A stretch of DNA of 64,000 bases from positions 62,001 through 126,000 of the forward strand of contig NZ_JMQI01000006.1 in the NCBI RefSeq assembly GCF_000695625.1, in the 5' to 3' direction. Shown here in pieces: positions 16,725 through 25,892 of this stretch. This DNA is from Amycolatopsis rifamycinica (GTDB lineage: Bacteria; Actinomycetota; Actinomycetes; Mycobacteriales; Pseudonocardiaceae). A program made the translations under genes and the position numbers. The stretch's first letter is position 1. The number at the start of each line of letters is the position of its first letter. The notes under the pieces were generated by a model. It saw nothing but the letters and a program-made list of their open reading frames with translations. It was not told the origin of the DNA and ran no database searches.

Positions 16725-18677
16725 ATGACTCTGCTGCTGACCCTGGACGACGGTTCCGTGCAGCGCAAACTCGCCGATGCGGTGGAGTTCGCGCGAGCTG
16801 CGGTGCTGGAGGACGCACCCGAGGAGCAGCTCGGCGGCCACGTGGGGGTCACCCGCGAGGACGCGGTCACGGCGAGTCACCTGTTCGAGGCCCAGGTCCC
16901 GGGCTACGGAGGCTGGCGCTGGTCGGTGACGGTCGCGGTGGCGGGCGAAGACGAGCCGGTGACGGTCAGCGAGGTCGTGCTGGTGCCCGGCCCCTCGGCG
17001 CTGGTGGCGCCGGCGTGGGTGCCCTGGGAGCGCCGCGTCCGCGCGGGCGACCTCGGAGTGGGCGACATCTTCCCGACGGCGGAGAACGACCCCCGCCTGG
17101 CCCCGGCGTACCTCCAGTCGGACGACCCGGCGGTGGAGGAGGTCGCCCGCGAGGTCGGCTTGGGCCGGGTCCACACGCTGTCCCGCTACGGCCGCACGGA
17201 GGCGGCGGCCCGCTGGCACGCGGGCGAGTTCGGTCCGCGGTCGGACATGGCCCGCAGCGCCCCGGACGTGTGCGGGACGTGCGGGTTCTTCGTGCCGCTG
17301 GCGGGCTCGTTGCGCGGGGTGTTCGGGGTGTGCAGCAACGACATCGCCCCGGCGGACGGCCACGTGGTGGACGTGGAGTACGGGTGCGGAGCGCACTCGG
17401 AGGTAGAGGTCGAGGTGACCAGCTCGATCCCGGTGGCCGAGCTGGTGTACGACGATTCGTTGCTGGACTTCGCCCCGGCGCCGGAGACGGAGGTCTCGGA
17501 GATCTCGGAGGTGTCGCCGGCTGAGGTGGCTTCGGCTGCGGTGGCTTCGGAGGTGACCGAGCCGGGTGAAGCGGCGGCTCCGGTCACGACCGAGCCGGCG
17601 GTTGGTGAGGTCGCGGAGCCGGAGGTCGAGGCGGCGGCGGTTGCCGAGCCGGCGACTGGTGAGGTTGCCGAGCCGGCGGTTGGGGAGGTTGCCGAGCCTG
17701 GGGCGGAGGCTGCGGCGGTTGCCGAGCCGGTGACCGGTGAGGTTGCCGAGCCGGGTGAGGTCGCGGCTTCTGTGGTCGCCGAGCCGGTGCGGGTTCCGGA
17801 GCCGGCGGCCTCGGAGCTGGCGGATTCGGTTCCGGCGCTGGCCGAGCCGACGGCAGCAGAGCCCGAGGCGGCAACCCTGGCGGCGGCCGATTCAGGGGCC
17901 GAGCAGGCCGAAGGTGCGGGTGCGCCGGCGGAAGCGCTCGAGGCGACTGGTGTCGGCGAACCGGTTGCGGCGCCCGAAGGGGTCGAGCCGGTCGAGGCAT
18001 CGGTGGTCGCTGCGGGGGAGCCCGTGGCCCCGGAGGCGCCGGAGGTTGCCGAGCCGGTTGTGGCCGAGGTGCCGGAGCCCGCGGAAGCCGAGCCCACCCA
18101 GGCCGAGGTGACCGATGCGGCCGCGCTTCAGGCTCCCGAGCAGCACGAAACGACCGCCGACCCGGAGGCCGGCGAGATCCCGGCGGCTGCCGAGTCGGAT
18201 GCGGCGGAGGTGGATCCCCTTCCGGTCGAGGTGGCCGATCTCGTTGCCGGGTCTCCTTCGGCCGGTCGCGAGGAATCGTCTTCGGCCGAGGCTGCTGAGC
18301 TGCAAGGTGCGGTTGTGCCGGAGTCTGCGGAGGCGGAGCCAGGCCAGGCCGAGGTGGCTGCTGAGCTGGAGGGGGCCGGGGTTTCCGAGCCCGCCGAGGC
18401 GGAGGCGGTTCAGGGCGAGCCGGTTGTAGCTGAGGTGCCGGAGTCTGCGGATGCGGAGGCGGCCCAGGGCGAGCCCGTTGTGGCAGAGGTGCCGGAGCCC
18501 GCCGAAGCCGAGCCGACCCAAGCCGAGGTGACCGATGCCGTCTCTGCTTCGGAGACTGCCGATGGCGCCGGGGCCCTCGAGACCGGGCAGGCCGGCTCCG
18601 GTGGCGATGTTCCTCCAGCCGCCGTTGGCGAGGGTGATGAAGCGCAAGCCCAGGTCGACGGCTCTTCCGAACGGTGA
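16725..18677 (+). CDS. DUF3027 protein with ~400-residue Ala/Glu/Pro/Val repeat tail
   Basis: 650 aa. Residues 1-250 form the DUF3027 domain: VPGYGGWRWSVTVA, then LVAPAWVPWERRVRAGDLGVGD, then a CGTCGFFVPL...FGVCSN four-Cys zinc-knuckle-like motif. Residues about 255-650 are low-complexity, acidic, with repeated AEVPEPAEAEPTQAEVTDA (encoded at about 18064-18120 and 18480-18539) and many EVAEP units. The M. tuberculosis relative (Rv0877) is about 260 aa, so the tail is an added repeat expansion. Function unknown. The downstream GHKL gene overlaps by 4 nt (GTGA). Start ATG 16725 lacks a ribosome site and is likely leaderless. Confidence 0.85.
   Translation: MTLLLTLDDGSVQRKLADAVEFARAAVLEDAPEEQLGGHVGVTREDAVTASHLFEAQVPGYGGWRWSVTVAVAGEDEPVTVSEVVLVPGPSALVAPAWVPWERRVRAGDLGVGDIFPTAENDPRLAPAYLQSDDPAVEEVAREVGLGRVHTLSRYGRTEAAARWHAGEFGPRSDMARSAPDVCGTCGFFVPLAGSLRGVFGVCSNDIAPADGHVVDVEYGCGAHSEVEVEVTSSIPVAELVYDDSLLDFAPAPETEVSEISEVSPAEVASAAVASEVTEPGEAAAPVTTEPAVGEVAEPEVEAAAVAEPATGEVAEPAVGEVAEPGAEAAAVAEPVTGEVAEPGEVAASVVAEPVRVPEPAASELADSVPALAEPTAAEPEAATLAAADSGAEQAEGAGAPAEALEATGVGEPVAAPEGVEPVEASVVAAGEPVAPEAPEVAEPVVAEVPEPAEAEPTQAEVTDAAALQAPEQHETTADPEAGEIPAAAESDAAEVDPLPVEVADLVAGSPSAGREESSSAEAAELQGAVVPESAEAEPGQAEVAAELEGAGVSEPAEAEAVQGEPVVAEVPESADAEAAQGEPVVAEVPEPAEAEPTQAEVTDAVSASETADGAGALETGQAGSGGDVPPAAVGEGDEAQAQVDGSSER
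18064..18539 (+). repeat. Degenerate in-frame repeats of the DUF3027 tail
   Basis: A 57-nt unit (GCCGAGGTGCCGGAGCCCGC...ACCGATGC) occurs near-identically at 18064-18120 and 18483-18539, with partial copies between (for example 18430-18445). The third-base changes keep the protein repeat while the DNA drifts. Confidence 0.6.
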
Positions 18678-21481
18678 TCGGCGCTACCCCTGAGCCGGGC
18701 GATCCGTTCGGGACCGCTCGGCTCCGCGAGGCCACCCTGCGCTCCTGGCGGGACTCGCCCACCCGGCTCACCGAGGACACCAACGTCGAACGCGACCTCC
18801 GCGTCGGCGCCTATCGGGATCGGCTCTTCGTCGAACTCGCGCAGAACGCCGCCGATGCCGCCATGGCCTCGGGGAAGCCCGGGCGGGTTCGGGTGGCTCT
18901 GGTGGACTCCGAACTCCGGTTCGCCAACACCGGCACTCCGCTCGACGCCCGGGGCGTTGCCTCGCTCGCCTCGCTGCGCGCGTCCGGCAAGACCGGGGGG
19001 ACCGTCGGGCGGTTCGGCGTCGGGTTCGCCGCCGTGCGGACCGTCTGCGATGAACCTCGCGTTGTCTCCGTCACCGGTGGGGTTGCCTTCTCCGCCGAGC
19101 GCACCCGGCAAGCCGCCGGGATCGCGGGGGAGGTTCCCGTCCTGCGGCTTCCCTGGCCCGTTGCCGCCGATGTCCCCGCCGGCTTCGACACCGAAGTCCG
19201 GCTGCCGCTTCGGGACGGTGTCGATGGGCGCTCCCTTCTCGACGAGCTGGCCCGGGACGTCGCCGACCTGCTGCTTGCCCTGCGGTGGCTCGGGGAATTC
19301 GACGTCGAGGGTCGCGTTTGGACGCGCGAAGCCGATGGTGACGTCGTCCACATCCGGGGGCCCGAGAAGGAAACGCGCTGGCTGACGCACCGCGGTGACG
19401 TCGTCTGGGCCGTCCCGGTCGACGCCGACGGGGTGCCCCGGCCGCTCGAAGAGGACGTTCTGCACGCCCCGACGCCGACCGACGACGGGCTGTCGCTGCC
19501 CGCTCGGCTGCTCGCCTCCGTGCCGGTCGAACCGTCGCGACGTCGTGCGCTGCCCGGCCCCGAGCTGGCGGAAGCGCTTGAGGAAGCCGCGAAAGAGTAC
19601 GTCGGACTTGTCCGGCTGCTGTCTCCCGAGCACCGGTTCGCGCTCGTTCCGACGCCCGGGTTTCCGAAGTCCACTGTAGACGCCACGTTGCGCGACGAGG
19701 TGTTGGAAGTACTTAGTGGACAGTCATGGCTGTCTACTGAGGACGGTGTTGAAGTGTCCGGTCGGCAGGCTCGGGTGCTCGACGTCGACGTGCCTGGACT
19801 GTCCACATTGCTCGCCGACCTTGTGCCGGGGTTGATCGAAGGGCCCGCGCAGGTCCTCAAAGCCGTTTCGGTGCAGGTGATCGGCATCGAAGAGGTGCTG
19901 GAAACGCTTACCGGCGTCACCCGTGATCCGGGCTGGTGGCGGGAGGTCTACGCGGCTCTGACGATCGCCGTCGAGTCGCACGTGCTTGCCGTGGAACGGC
20001 TGGACGGGCTTCCCGTTCCCCTGTCGGACGGCCGGACGCTGCCCGGTGCTCGTGGCTGCCTGCTCGTCGAAGGCTCGGCCGAACTTCTCGACCTGCTGTC
20101 CGATGTGGATATCCCGGGGCTGCGGCTGGTGCACCCCGCCGCGTCGCACCCGCTCCTGGAACGCCTGGGCGCCAAGCACGCCGACGCCCGTGAGCTGCTC
20201 AACGCCGATCAGCTGCGCGATGCCGTCGAGCGCAGCGTCGAGGACGTCCGCTCCGGATTGGACGGTACGACGCTCGCCGGCGCCGTGCTGCGGCTGATCG
20301 CCGACTGCGGAGACGACGCTCCGCGCTGGGTCGGTGCGCTCGCCCTGCCCGGCACCGAAACCTGGCGCCGCGCCGACGAACTCGTCCTCCCGGCTTCGCC
20401 GCTGCTCGACATCTTCGACGAGGAGGTCTTCGAGGAAGACGGCGCGATGGACGTCCTCGACGAGGACTTCGCCGGGGACTGGCCGCAAAGCACGCTCGAA
20501 GCCGCCGGTGTGCTCGACTCCTTCGCCGTGGTCGTCGACGACGATCCGCACGAGCCCGACCACGACCTGCCCGACGAAGAGGCCTGGTGGGATTCCCTGC
20601 CGCAGCCGCCGTCGACACTCGTCGCGATCCGGGACCTCGACCTCGTCGCCGACGACGCCTGGCCCGCCGCCCTGCGCCTGCTCGCGTCCCGGCCCGGGAC
20701 CTGGCACGCCCTCCGCGCGCCGCAAGGGCACGCGGCTTGGTGGATCGCGCAGTACGCCCTGCTCGGCGGCGCCGCACCGAACGAGTGGCGCCTGCCGGAC
20801 GCCGACCTCGCCGGGCTCTTCGACGAGGTCCCCGACGTCGGCCTGAACACCAACCTCCTCGAGATCGCCGGGGTGCGCACGGACCTGACTCTGTCCAGTG
20901 TGGACGAAGCCGACGACCTCCTCGCCCGGCTCGCCGACCCGGACCGCGTGGTTTCGCCCGGGCTGACCACGCGCGCCTACGACGCCGTCATCGAGTCCGG
21001 AGTGGAGCCGCGCGTGCCGCGGGCCGTCCGGGCCGCGGACGGGTCCGTTGTGGACGACGCGCTGGTCCTGGACGTCCCGTGGGTGGCCGGCGCACTGGAG
21101 CCCGACCAGTACGTGGTCGCCCCCGAGGACCCGGAGCGGCTGGCGGACCTGCTCGACCTGCCGCTCGCGAGCACCGAGGAGGCCGGGGTCGTCAGCGAAG
21201 GCGAGTACGCGCCCTGGGCCGAGCTCCCCGCGCTGAAGCTCGTCGCGGACCAGCTCGGCATCCGGCTCCCGGACGGCGGCGTCCTCGTGCACGACCCGCT
21301 CACCGTGCGCATCAAGGGCGCCGAACACGACGTCCCGTGGTGGTCCGACGACCGGCTGCACGCGGCCGACACGTCCGAGGGCCTGGCTCGCGCGTTCGCC
21401 TGGGCGGCCGGGCGCTGGCCCGACCGGCACCTGATCACGGCGCTGCTCGACGACCCCTCGCCGCGGACCCTCCTGGCCTGA
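18674..21481 (+). CDS. Sacsin-like / Hsp90-type GHKL ATP-binding protein
   Basis: 935 aa. The N-terminal Hsp90-type ATPase fold shows the N-box ELAQNAADAA (E54, N58, D61), a FANTGTPL motif (83-90) replacing the usual DxGxG, and the GRFGVGFAA G2 loop (112-120). The rest is long, acidic and Leu/Asp-rich, with no recognised domain. Such sacsin N-terminal-like proteins are widespread in actinomycetes next to DUF3027 and are presumed chaperone-like. GTG 18674 overlaps the DUF3027 stop (GTGA). Confidence 0.85.
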   Translation: MIGATPEPGDPFGTARLREATLRSWRDSPTRLTEDTNVERDLRVGAYRDRLFVELAQNAADAAMASGKPGRVRVALVDSELRFANTGTPLDARGVASLASLRASGKTGGTVGRFGVGFAAVRTVCDEPRVVSVTGGVAFSAERTRQAAGIAGEVPVLRLPWPVAADVPAGFDTEVRLPLRDGVDGRSLLDELARDVADLLLALRWLGEFDVEGRVWTREADGDVVHIRGPEKETRWLTHRGDVVWAVPVDADGVPRPLEEDVLHAPTPTDDGLSLPARLLASVPVEPSRRRALPGPELAEALEEAAKEYVGLVRLLSPEHRFALVPTPGFPKSTVDATLRDEVLEVLSGQSWLSTEDGVEVSGRQARVLDVDVPGLSTLLADLVPGLIEGPAQVLKAVSVQVIGIEEVLETLTGVTRDPGWWREVYAALTIAVESHVLAVERLDGLPVPLSDGRTLPGARGCLLVEGSAELLDLLSDVDIPGLRLVHPAASHPLLERLGAKHADARELLNADQLRDAVERSVEDVRSGLDGTTLAGAVLRLIADCGDDAPRWVGALALPGTETWRRADELVLPASPLLDIFDEEVFEEDGAMDVLDEDFAGDWPQSTLEAAGVLDSFAVVVDDDPHEPDHDLPDEEAWWDSLPQPPSTLVAIRDLDLVADDAWPAALRLLASRPGTWHALRAPQGHAAWWIAQYALLGGAAPNEWRLPDADLAGLFDEVPDVGLNTNLLEIAGVRTDLTLSSVDEADDLLARLADPDRVVSPGLTTRAYDAVIESGVEPRVPRAVRAADGSVVDDALVLDVPWVAGALEPDQYVVAPEDPERLADLLDLPLASTEEAGVVSEGEYAPWAELPALKLVADQLGIRLPDGGVLVHDPLTVRIKGAEHDVPWWSDDRLHAADTSEGLARAFAWAAGRWPDRHLITALLDDPSPRTLLA

Positions 21482-21484
21482 GCG

Positions 21485-21751
21485 TCAGAGGCGCTGCGCC
21501 GACTTCGAGCCGCGGCGGGCGGCGGCGCGCTGCCAGGCGATGATCGCCAGGCCGACGAAGCCGAGCGCGAAACCGGACAGCGCCGTCTGCACCAGCAGCC
21601 CAGAAGTCGTGAAGAAGAGCACCACCAGCGCGACAGCCCAGATCGAGGTGCCTACGATCACCACCGGCGTCAGGTCGGTCAGCCTTTTGGGCAGCTCCGG
21701 CGTGGGCCGCAACGAGCCCGTAACCTCCGGTGGATTGATCGGTTCACTCAC
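21485..21751 (-). CDS. DUF2530 small membrane protein
   Basis: 88 aa. A proline-rich N-terminus (SEPINPPEVTGSLRPTPELP) precedes two membrane helices (about 28-45 and 52-72) and a basic tail (RAAARRGSKSAQRL). This fits DUF2530 (Rv0879c-like). GTG 21751 is chosen as the family-like start; an upstream extension of the frame would run into the divergent permease. Function unknown. Confidence 0.75.
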   Translation of the reverse strand: MSEPINPPEVTGSLRPTPELPKRLTDLTPVVIVGTSIWAVALVVLFFTTSGLLVQTALSGFALGFVGLAIIAWQRAAARRGSKSAQRL

Positions 21752-21794
21752 GAGGTGCAGGGTACTCCGCAGCAGCGAGAGAATGGGCAGGCGA

Positions 21795-23264
21795 ATGGCG
21801 GAGCAGGAGACGACCCGCACCGGGACGTCCACACTGGACCGGTTCTTCAAGATCACCGAGCGGGGGTCGACCGTGTCGCGCGAACTGCGCGGCGGCCTGG
21901 TCACCTTCGTCACGATGGCCTACATCGTGGTGCTGAACCCGCTCATCATCGGCAGCTTCTCGGCCGACGACGCGGGCGCGCACAAGGACGTCCTCGGCGG
22001 CATCCTGCCGGTGCCGCAGGTCGCCGCGGTGACCGCGCTCGTCGCCGGCGTGCTGACCATCCTCATGGGCCTGATCGCGAACTACCCGTTCGCCATCGCG
22101 ACCGGCCTGGGCATCAACAGCCTGGTCGCGGTCACCATCGCCCCGCAGATGACCTGGCCCGAGGCGATGGGCCTGGTCGTCATCGAGGGCGTGATCATCG
22201 TCCTGCTGGTGCTCACCGGGTTCCGCACCGCGGTGTTCCGCGCCGTGCCCGCCGCGCTGAAGTCGGCGATCGCCGTCGGCATCGGCGTGTTCATCTGCCT
22301 GATCGGCCTGGTCGACGCCGGGTTCGTGCGCCGGCTCCCGGACGCCGCGAACACCACCGTCCCGGTCGGCCTCGGCATCAACGGCTCGATCGCCTCCTGG
22401 CCGACCGCGGTGTTCGTCGTCGGCCTGCTCGTCACCGGCATCCTGGTCGTCCGCAAGGTCAAGGGCGCGATCCTGATCGGCGTGCTGACCTCGACCGTGC
22501 TGGCCATCGTCGTCGAGGCGATCGTCAACGCCGGGCCGTCGCGGGGCACGAACCCGAAGGGCTGGAACCTCGGCTACCCGGCGCTGCCGGACCAGGTCCT
22601 GGGCCTGCCGAACCTCTCGCTGGTCGGCGACGTCTCGTTCGGCGCCTGGACGCGGCTGCCGATCATCACCGTCTGCCTGCTGGTGTTCACGCTGGTCCTG
22701 GCCGACTTCTTCGACGCGATGGGCACCATGACCGGCCTCGCCAAGGAGGCCGACCTGCTCCCGGAGGACGGCCAGCTGCCCAACGTCGGCAAGGCGCTGT
22801 TCGTCGAGGGCCTCGCGGGCGCGGCCGGCGGCTTCGGCTCGGCCAGCTCGAACACGGTGTTCGTGGAGTCGGCGTCCGGTATCGCCGAGGGCGCGCGGAC
22901 CGGGCTGGCGAACGTCGTCACCGGCGTGCTGTTCCTCGCCGCGATGTTCCTGACCCCGCTGTACCAGGTGGTGCCGGTCGAGGCGGCCGCCCCGGCGCTG
23001 GTCGTCGTCGGCGCGATGCTGATGTCGCAGGTCCGCGACATCGACTTCACCGATTACTCGATCGCGCTGCCGGCGTTCCTGACCATCGTCGTGATGCCGT
23101 TCACCTACTCGATCGCGAACGGCATCGGCGCCGGCTTCGTCAGCTACGTCGTCATCCGTGCGGCCACCGGCAAGGCCCGCCAGGTGCACCCGCTGATGTG
23201 GGTCATCGCGCTGGCCTTCGTGGCGTACTTCGCGGTCGGGCCGCTCCAGGCGGCGTTCCGCTGA
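21795..23264 (+). CDS. NCS2 family (AzgA-type) purine permease
   Basis: 489 aa, 12-14 membrane segments. AzgA-like motifs are present: RGGLVTFVTMAYIVVLNP near the N-terminus, NYPFAIATGLGINSLVAVTI, FDAMGTMTGLAKEADLL and GSASSNTVFVESASGIAEGARTGL. It imports hypoxanthine/guanine/adenine or related purines by proton symport. ATG 21795 is used; ATG 21783 (adds MGRR) is possible. The start lies 43 nt from the divergent DUF2530 start. Confidence 0.9.
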   Translation: MAEQETTRTGTSTLDRFFKITERGSTVSRELRGGLVTFVTMAYIVVLNPLIIGSFSADDAGAHKDVLGGILPVPQVAAVTALVAGVLTILMGLIANYPFAIATGLGINSLVAVTIAPQMTWPEAMGLVVIEGVIIVLLVLTGFRTAVFRAVPAALKSAIAVGIGVFICLIGLVDAGFVRRLPDAANTTVPVGLGINGSIASWPTAVFVVGLLVTGILVVRKVKGAILIGVLTSTVLAIVVEAIVNAGPSRGTNPKGWNLGYPALPDQVLGLPNLSLVGDVSFGAWTRLPIITVCLLVFTLVLADFFDAMGTMTGLAKEADLLPEDGQLPNVGKALFVEGLAGAAGGFGSASSNTVFVESASGIAEGARTGLANVVTGVLFLAAMFLTPLYQVVPVEAAAPALVVVGAMLMSQVRDIDFTDYSIALPAFLTIVVMPFTYSIANGIGAGFVSYVVIRAATGKARQVHPLMWVIALAFVAYFAVGPLQAAFR

Positions 23265-23265
23265 T

Positions 23266-23829
23266 TCAGCTCCTGATCTTCAGGGCTTCGTCGAGGACAC
23301 CCCGGTTGCGCTCGAACTCGGCGACCGGGGCCTCGAACCGCACCGTCACCAAGGCGTCGCCGGCTCCGAGGCCGACCACGGTCACCCGCCGCGGCACGCC
23401 GTCGCGCGCGTAGGTGTAGTCCCATTCCGCGGCGTCGCGGTCGGCGATCGGGGCGTGCCCGACCACGGTGCCACCCTGGCCGCCGGCCACCGACCGGAGC
23501 CCGCCGAGGGCGTCCTCCTGGGTGATCGGCACCCGGTCGGTCTCGAGCAGAAGGTCGCCCTGGCGGTAGCTCGCGCGTTCCTTGTCGCGGCTCACGGCCC
23601 AGGACGACGGCACCGGGATCTCGATCGCCGAGCCGGGACCGGTCGCGTCCGAAAGCGGGTAGATCTCCAACGAGCCCCGGACGATCGCCGGAGCCGGAGC
23701 CGACGCCGGCGCCGGCGTCGGCGGTGGGGCGGCCGCCGGGGCGGGGTCGGACCCGCTCAGGAACTGCGCCGCCACGACCGCCAGGACCGCCGCGCCGACG
23801 ACGGCCGAGCCCACCAGCTTCTTGTTCAT
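23266..23829 (-). CDS. Membrane-anchored exported protein of unknown function
   Basis: 187 aa. The start at 23829 follows GGGGGAGCC. One N-terminal membrane anchor (about 5-26) is followed by a Pro/Ala linker (29-48), then a soluble alpha/beta domain (EIPVPSSWAVSRD, EWDYTYARDGVPRRV, ALVTVRFEAPVAEF) that resembles LpqN/LpqT-type exported actinobacterial proteins only in general shape. Function not recognised. It is convergent with the purine permease (1 nt between stops). Confidence 0.7.
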   Translation of the reverse strand: MNKKLVGSAVVGAAVLAVVAAQFLSGSDPAPAAAPPPTPAPASAPAPAIVRGSLEIYPLSDATGPGSAIEIPVPSSWAVSRDKERASYRQGDLLLETDRVPITQEDALGGLRSVAGGQGGTVVGHAPIADRDAAEWDYTYARDGVPRRVTVVGLGAGDALVTVRFEAPVAEFERNRGVLDEALKIRS

Positions 23830-23919
23830 CCGGCTCCCCCGTTTCTCGATCAGCAGGAAGACGCGCGGCCGTGTTCCCGGTTGTGGCTTGACGGAGATCA
23901 CCCGTGTGGCCGGTGTTTC

Positions 23920-23936
23920 GTAAGGTATGCTAACTA
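23920..23936. promoter_or_regulatory. Possible MarR operator/-10 region
   Basis: GTAAG-GTATG-CTAAC is an imperfect inverted repeat immediately before the ATG at 23938. TATGCT (23926-23931) could be a -10 for a leaderless transcript, since no ribosome site is present. Confidence 0.35.
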
Positions 23937-23937
23937 T

Positions 23938-24369
23938 ATGTCCGGCGACACGCACGAACGCTCCTTGGCGAGCCGTCTGCGTCTCGCGGTGGTCCGGCTC
24001 AACCGCCGGCTGCGGGCACAGCGCATCGGGGACGACCTCACGCTGACGCAGGTCGCCGCGCTGTCCACCCTGCACAAGTGCGGTGCGCTGACCCCGGGTC
24101 AGCTCGCCGCGAAGGAAGGCGTCCAGCCACCTTCGATGACGAGGGTGATCGCCGCGCTCGAGGAGCTGGGGTTCGTCGAACGGCGCCCGCACCCGACCGA
24201 TGGCAGGCAGGCCATCGTCGAACTGTCCGACAGCGGGCTGGCCTACGTGCACAAGGCCATCTCCGTGCGGGAGGCGTGGCTGGACCGGAAGTTGGCGGAC
24301 CTCGGCGACGAAGAGCGCGAAGTGCTCTCCCAAGCCGCCGAAATCATAGACAGGATGGCGGGGAACTAA
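23938..24369 (+). CDS. MarR family regulator
   Basis: 143 aa winged-helix protein: LTQVAALSTLHKCGALTPGQLAAKEGVQPPSMTRVIAALEELGFVERRPHPTDGRQA spans the DNA-binding domain (about 35-95), with the wing DGRQ. Same length and likely orthologous group as Rv0880c. It precedes an MFS gene by 5 nt on the same strand and most likely represses it in response to a small-molecule ligand. Confidence 0.9.
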   Translation: MSGDTHERSLASRLRLAVVRLNRRLRAQRIGDDLTLTQVAALSTLHKCGALTPGQLAAKEGVQPPSMTRVIAALEELGFVERRPHPTDGRQAIVELSDSGLAYVHKAISVREAWLDRKLADLGDEEREVLSQAAEIIDRMAGN

Positions 24370-24374
24370 CCACG

Positions 24375-25739
24375 GTGACGGCCACGGGTAGCGAAACGAA
24401 GCGTTCGACACAGACCACTGCTACCCGGGAGACGGCCTCACCGCCGTCCGCGTCACCGCCGTCCCCGTCCACGCGCCGCAGCATGTTCGCGTCGCTGCGC
24501 GTGCGCAACTACCGGCTGTTCTTCACCGGCCAGGTCATCTCGAACATCGGCACCTGGATGCAGCGCATCGCCCAGGACTGGCTGGTGTTCACCCTCAGCG
24601 GCAACAACCCGATCGCCCTCGGCATCGCCGTCGCGCTGCAGTTCACGCCGACGCTGTTCCTTTCCCTGTGGGCCGGCGTCCTCGCCGACCGCGTCGACAA
24701 GCGGCGGCTGCTCACCTGGATCCAGGTCGCGGCGTGTTCGCAGGCCGTGATCCTCGGCGTGCTCGACCTGAGCGGGATCGCCGCGCTGTGGCACGTCTAC
24801 GTCCTGTGCTTCACGCTCGGTGTGACGGCGGCGCTGGAAGTGCCGACGCGGCAGTCGTTCGTCGCCGAGATGGTGGGCCGCGACCAGGTGGCCAACGCCG
24901 TCGCGCTGAACTCCTCGATCTTCAACATGGCGCGGATCGTCGGCCCGGCGATCGCCGGGTTCGCGATCACCTGGATCGGCACCGGCTGGCTGTTCATCGC
25001 GAACGCGCTCAGCACGGTCGCGGTGATCACCGGGCTGGTCCTGATGAACCCGGACAAGCTGTTCCGCGTCGCCGCGGTGCCGCGCGAGAAGGGTCAGCTG
25101 GCCGAGGGCCTGCGGTACGTGCGGCGCCGGTCGGACCTGATGACGGTGATGGTGCTCGTGCTGTTCGTCAGCACGTTCGGCATCACGTACTTCAGCTCGC
25201 TCCCGATCGTCGCGGCGAACGTGTTCCACACCGCGGCCGACGGCTACGGCCTGTTGTCGACGCTGGTCGCGGTCGGCACCTTCACCGGCGCGGTGATGTC
25301 CGCCCGGCGCGGCACCAAGGGGCGGCCGCGGGTCCGGCTGATGCTCGTGTCGGCGTTCTTCCTCGGCGTGTTCGAGCTGACCACGGCGTTCATGCCGACG
25401 TACCTGACGTTCGGCCTCGGCCTGATCCCGCTCGGCTTCGCCACGATGACGTTCCTCAACACGGCGAACGCGCTGGTGCAGACGTCGGTCAGCCCCGAAA
25501 TGCGCGGCCGCGTGATGGGCCTCTATGTGCTGGTGCTCATCGGCGGCAACCCGATCGGCGGCCCGATGGTGGGGTGGATGGCGAACGAGTTCGGGGGGCG
25601 GTCTCCGTTCTACATCGGCGGCGCGGTTTCGGCGCTGGCCGCGGTGGTGTGCGCGGTCGTGCTGATCCGGCGAGGCGGGATTTCCTGGCCGGTGAAGCGC
25701 GGCCTGGGCCTGCGCGTGCTCAAGCGGACGAAGGTCTGA
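24375..25739 (+). CDS. MFS efflux transporter
   Basis: 454 aa, 12 membrane segments after a Ser/Thr/Pro N-terminal tail of about 35 residues. The segment SNIGTWMQRIAQDWLVF and GVLADRVDKRRLL (motif A) are typical of the EntS/MFS_3 type drug or siderophore exporters. GTG 24375, with GGGGA 10 nt upstream, starts just after the MarR stop. It forms a MarR-MFS pair, likely drug or metabolite export. The window's end holds a second MFS_3-type gene. Confidence 0.88.
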   Translation: MTATGSETKRSTQTTATRETASPPSASPPSPSTRRSMFASLRVRNYRLFFTGQVISNIGTWMQRIAQDWLVFTLSGNNPIALGIAVALQFTPTLFLSLWAGVLADRVDKRRLLTWIQVAACSQAVILGVLDLSGIAALWHVYVLCFTLGVTAALEVPTRQSFVAEMVGRDQVANAVALNSSIFNMARIVGPAIAGFAITWIGTGWLFIANALSTVAVITGLVLMNPDKLFRVAAVPREKGQLAEGLRYVRRRSDLMTVMVLVLFVSTFGITYFSSLPIVAANVFHTAADGYGLLSTLVAVGTFTGAVMSARRGTKGRPRVRLMLVSAFFLGVFELTTAFMPTYLTFGLGLIPLGFATMTFLNTANALVQTSVSPEMRGRVMGLYVLVLIGGNPIGGPMVGWMANEFGGRSPFYIGGAVSALAAVVCAVVLIRRGGISWPVKRGLGLRVLKRTKV

Positions 25740-25869
25740 CTGAAGGTATCGGTTCGTTTCCATGGCGTGACCGTATCGACGGGCACCGACAAAAACCGGC
25801 GGCTCGCGCCTCGATGTCCCCCGGAAGAGTGAGATCCGAGTCTCCGCGACCCACCTCTTGCCCTCGCAG

Positions 25870-25890
25870 ATGAGGTTAGGCTAACCTCAT
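25870..25890. promoter_or_regulatory. Near-perfect IdeR/DtxR iron box
   Basis: ATGAGGTTAG-G-CTAACCTCAT is a perfect 21-nt palindrome matching the iron-box consensus TTAGGTTAGSCTAACCTAA at 17 of 19 positions. It overlaps a plausible promoter on the plus strand, TTGCCC (25858-25863), 18 nt, TAACCT (25882-25887). No recognised gene follows on that strand before a hairpin at 25939-25973. Confidence 0.8.
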
Positions 25891-25892
25891 AC

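Noticed and set aside
23920..23938. TAAGGTATGCTAACTATA before the MarR gene as an iron box
   Set aside because: Only about 12 of 19 consensus positions match; a MarR operator is more likely.
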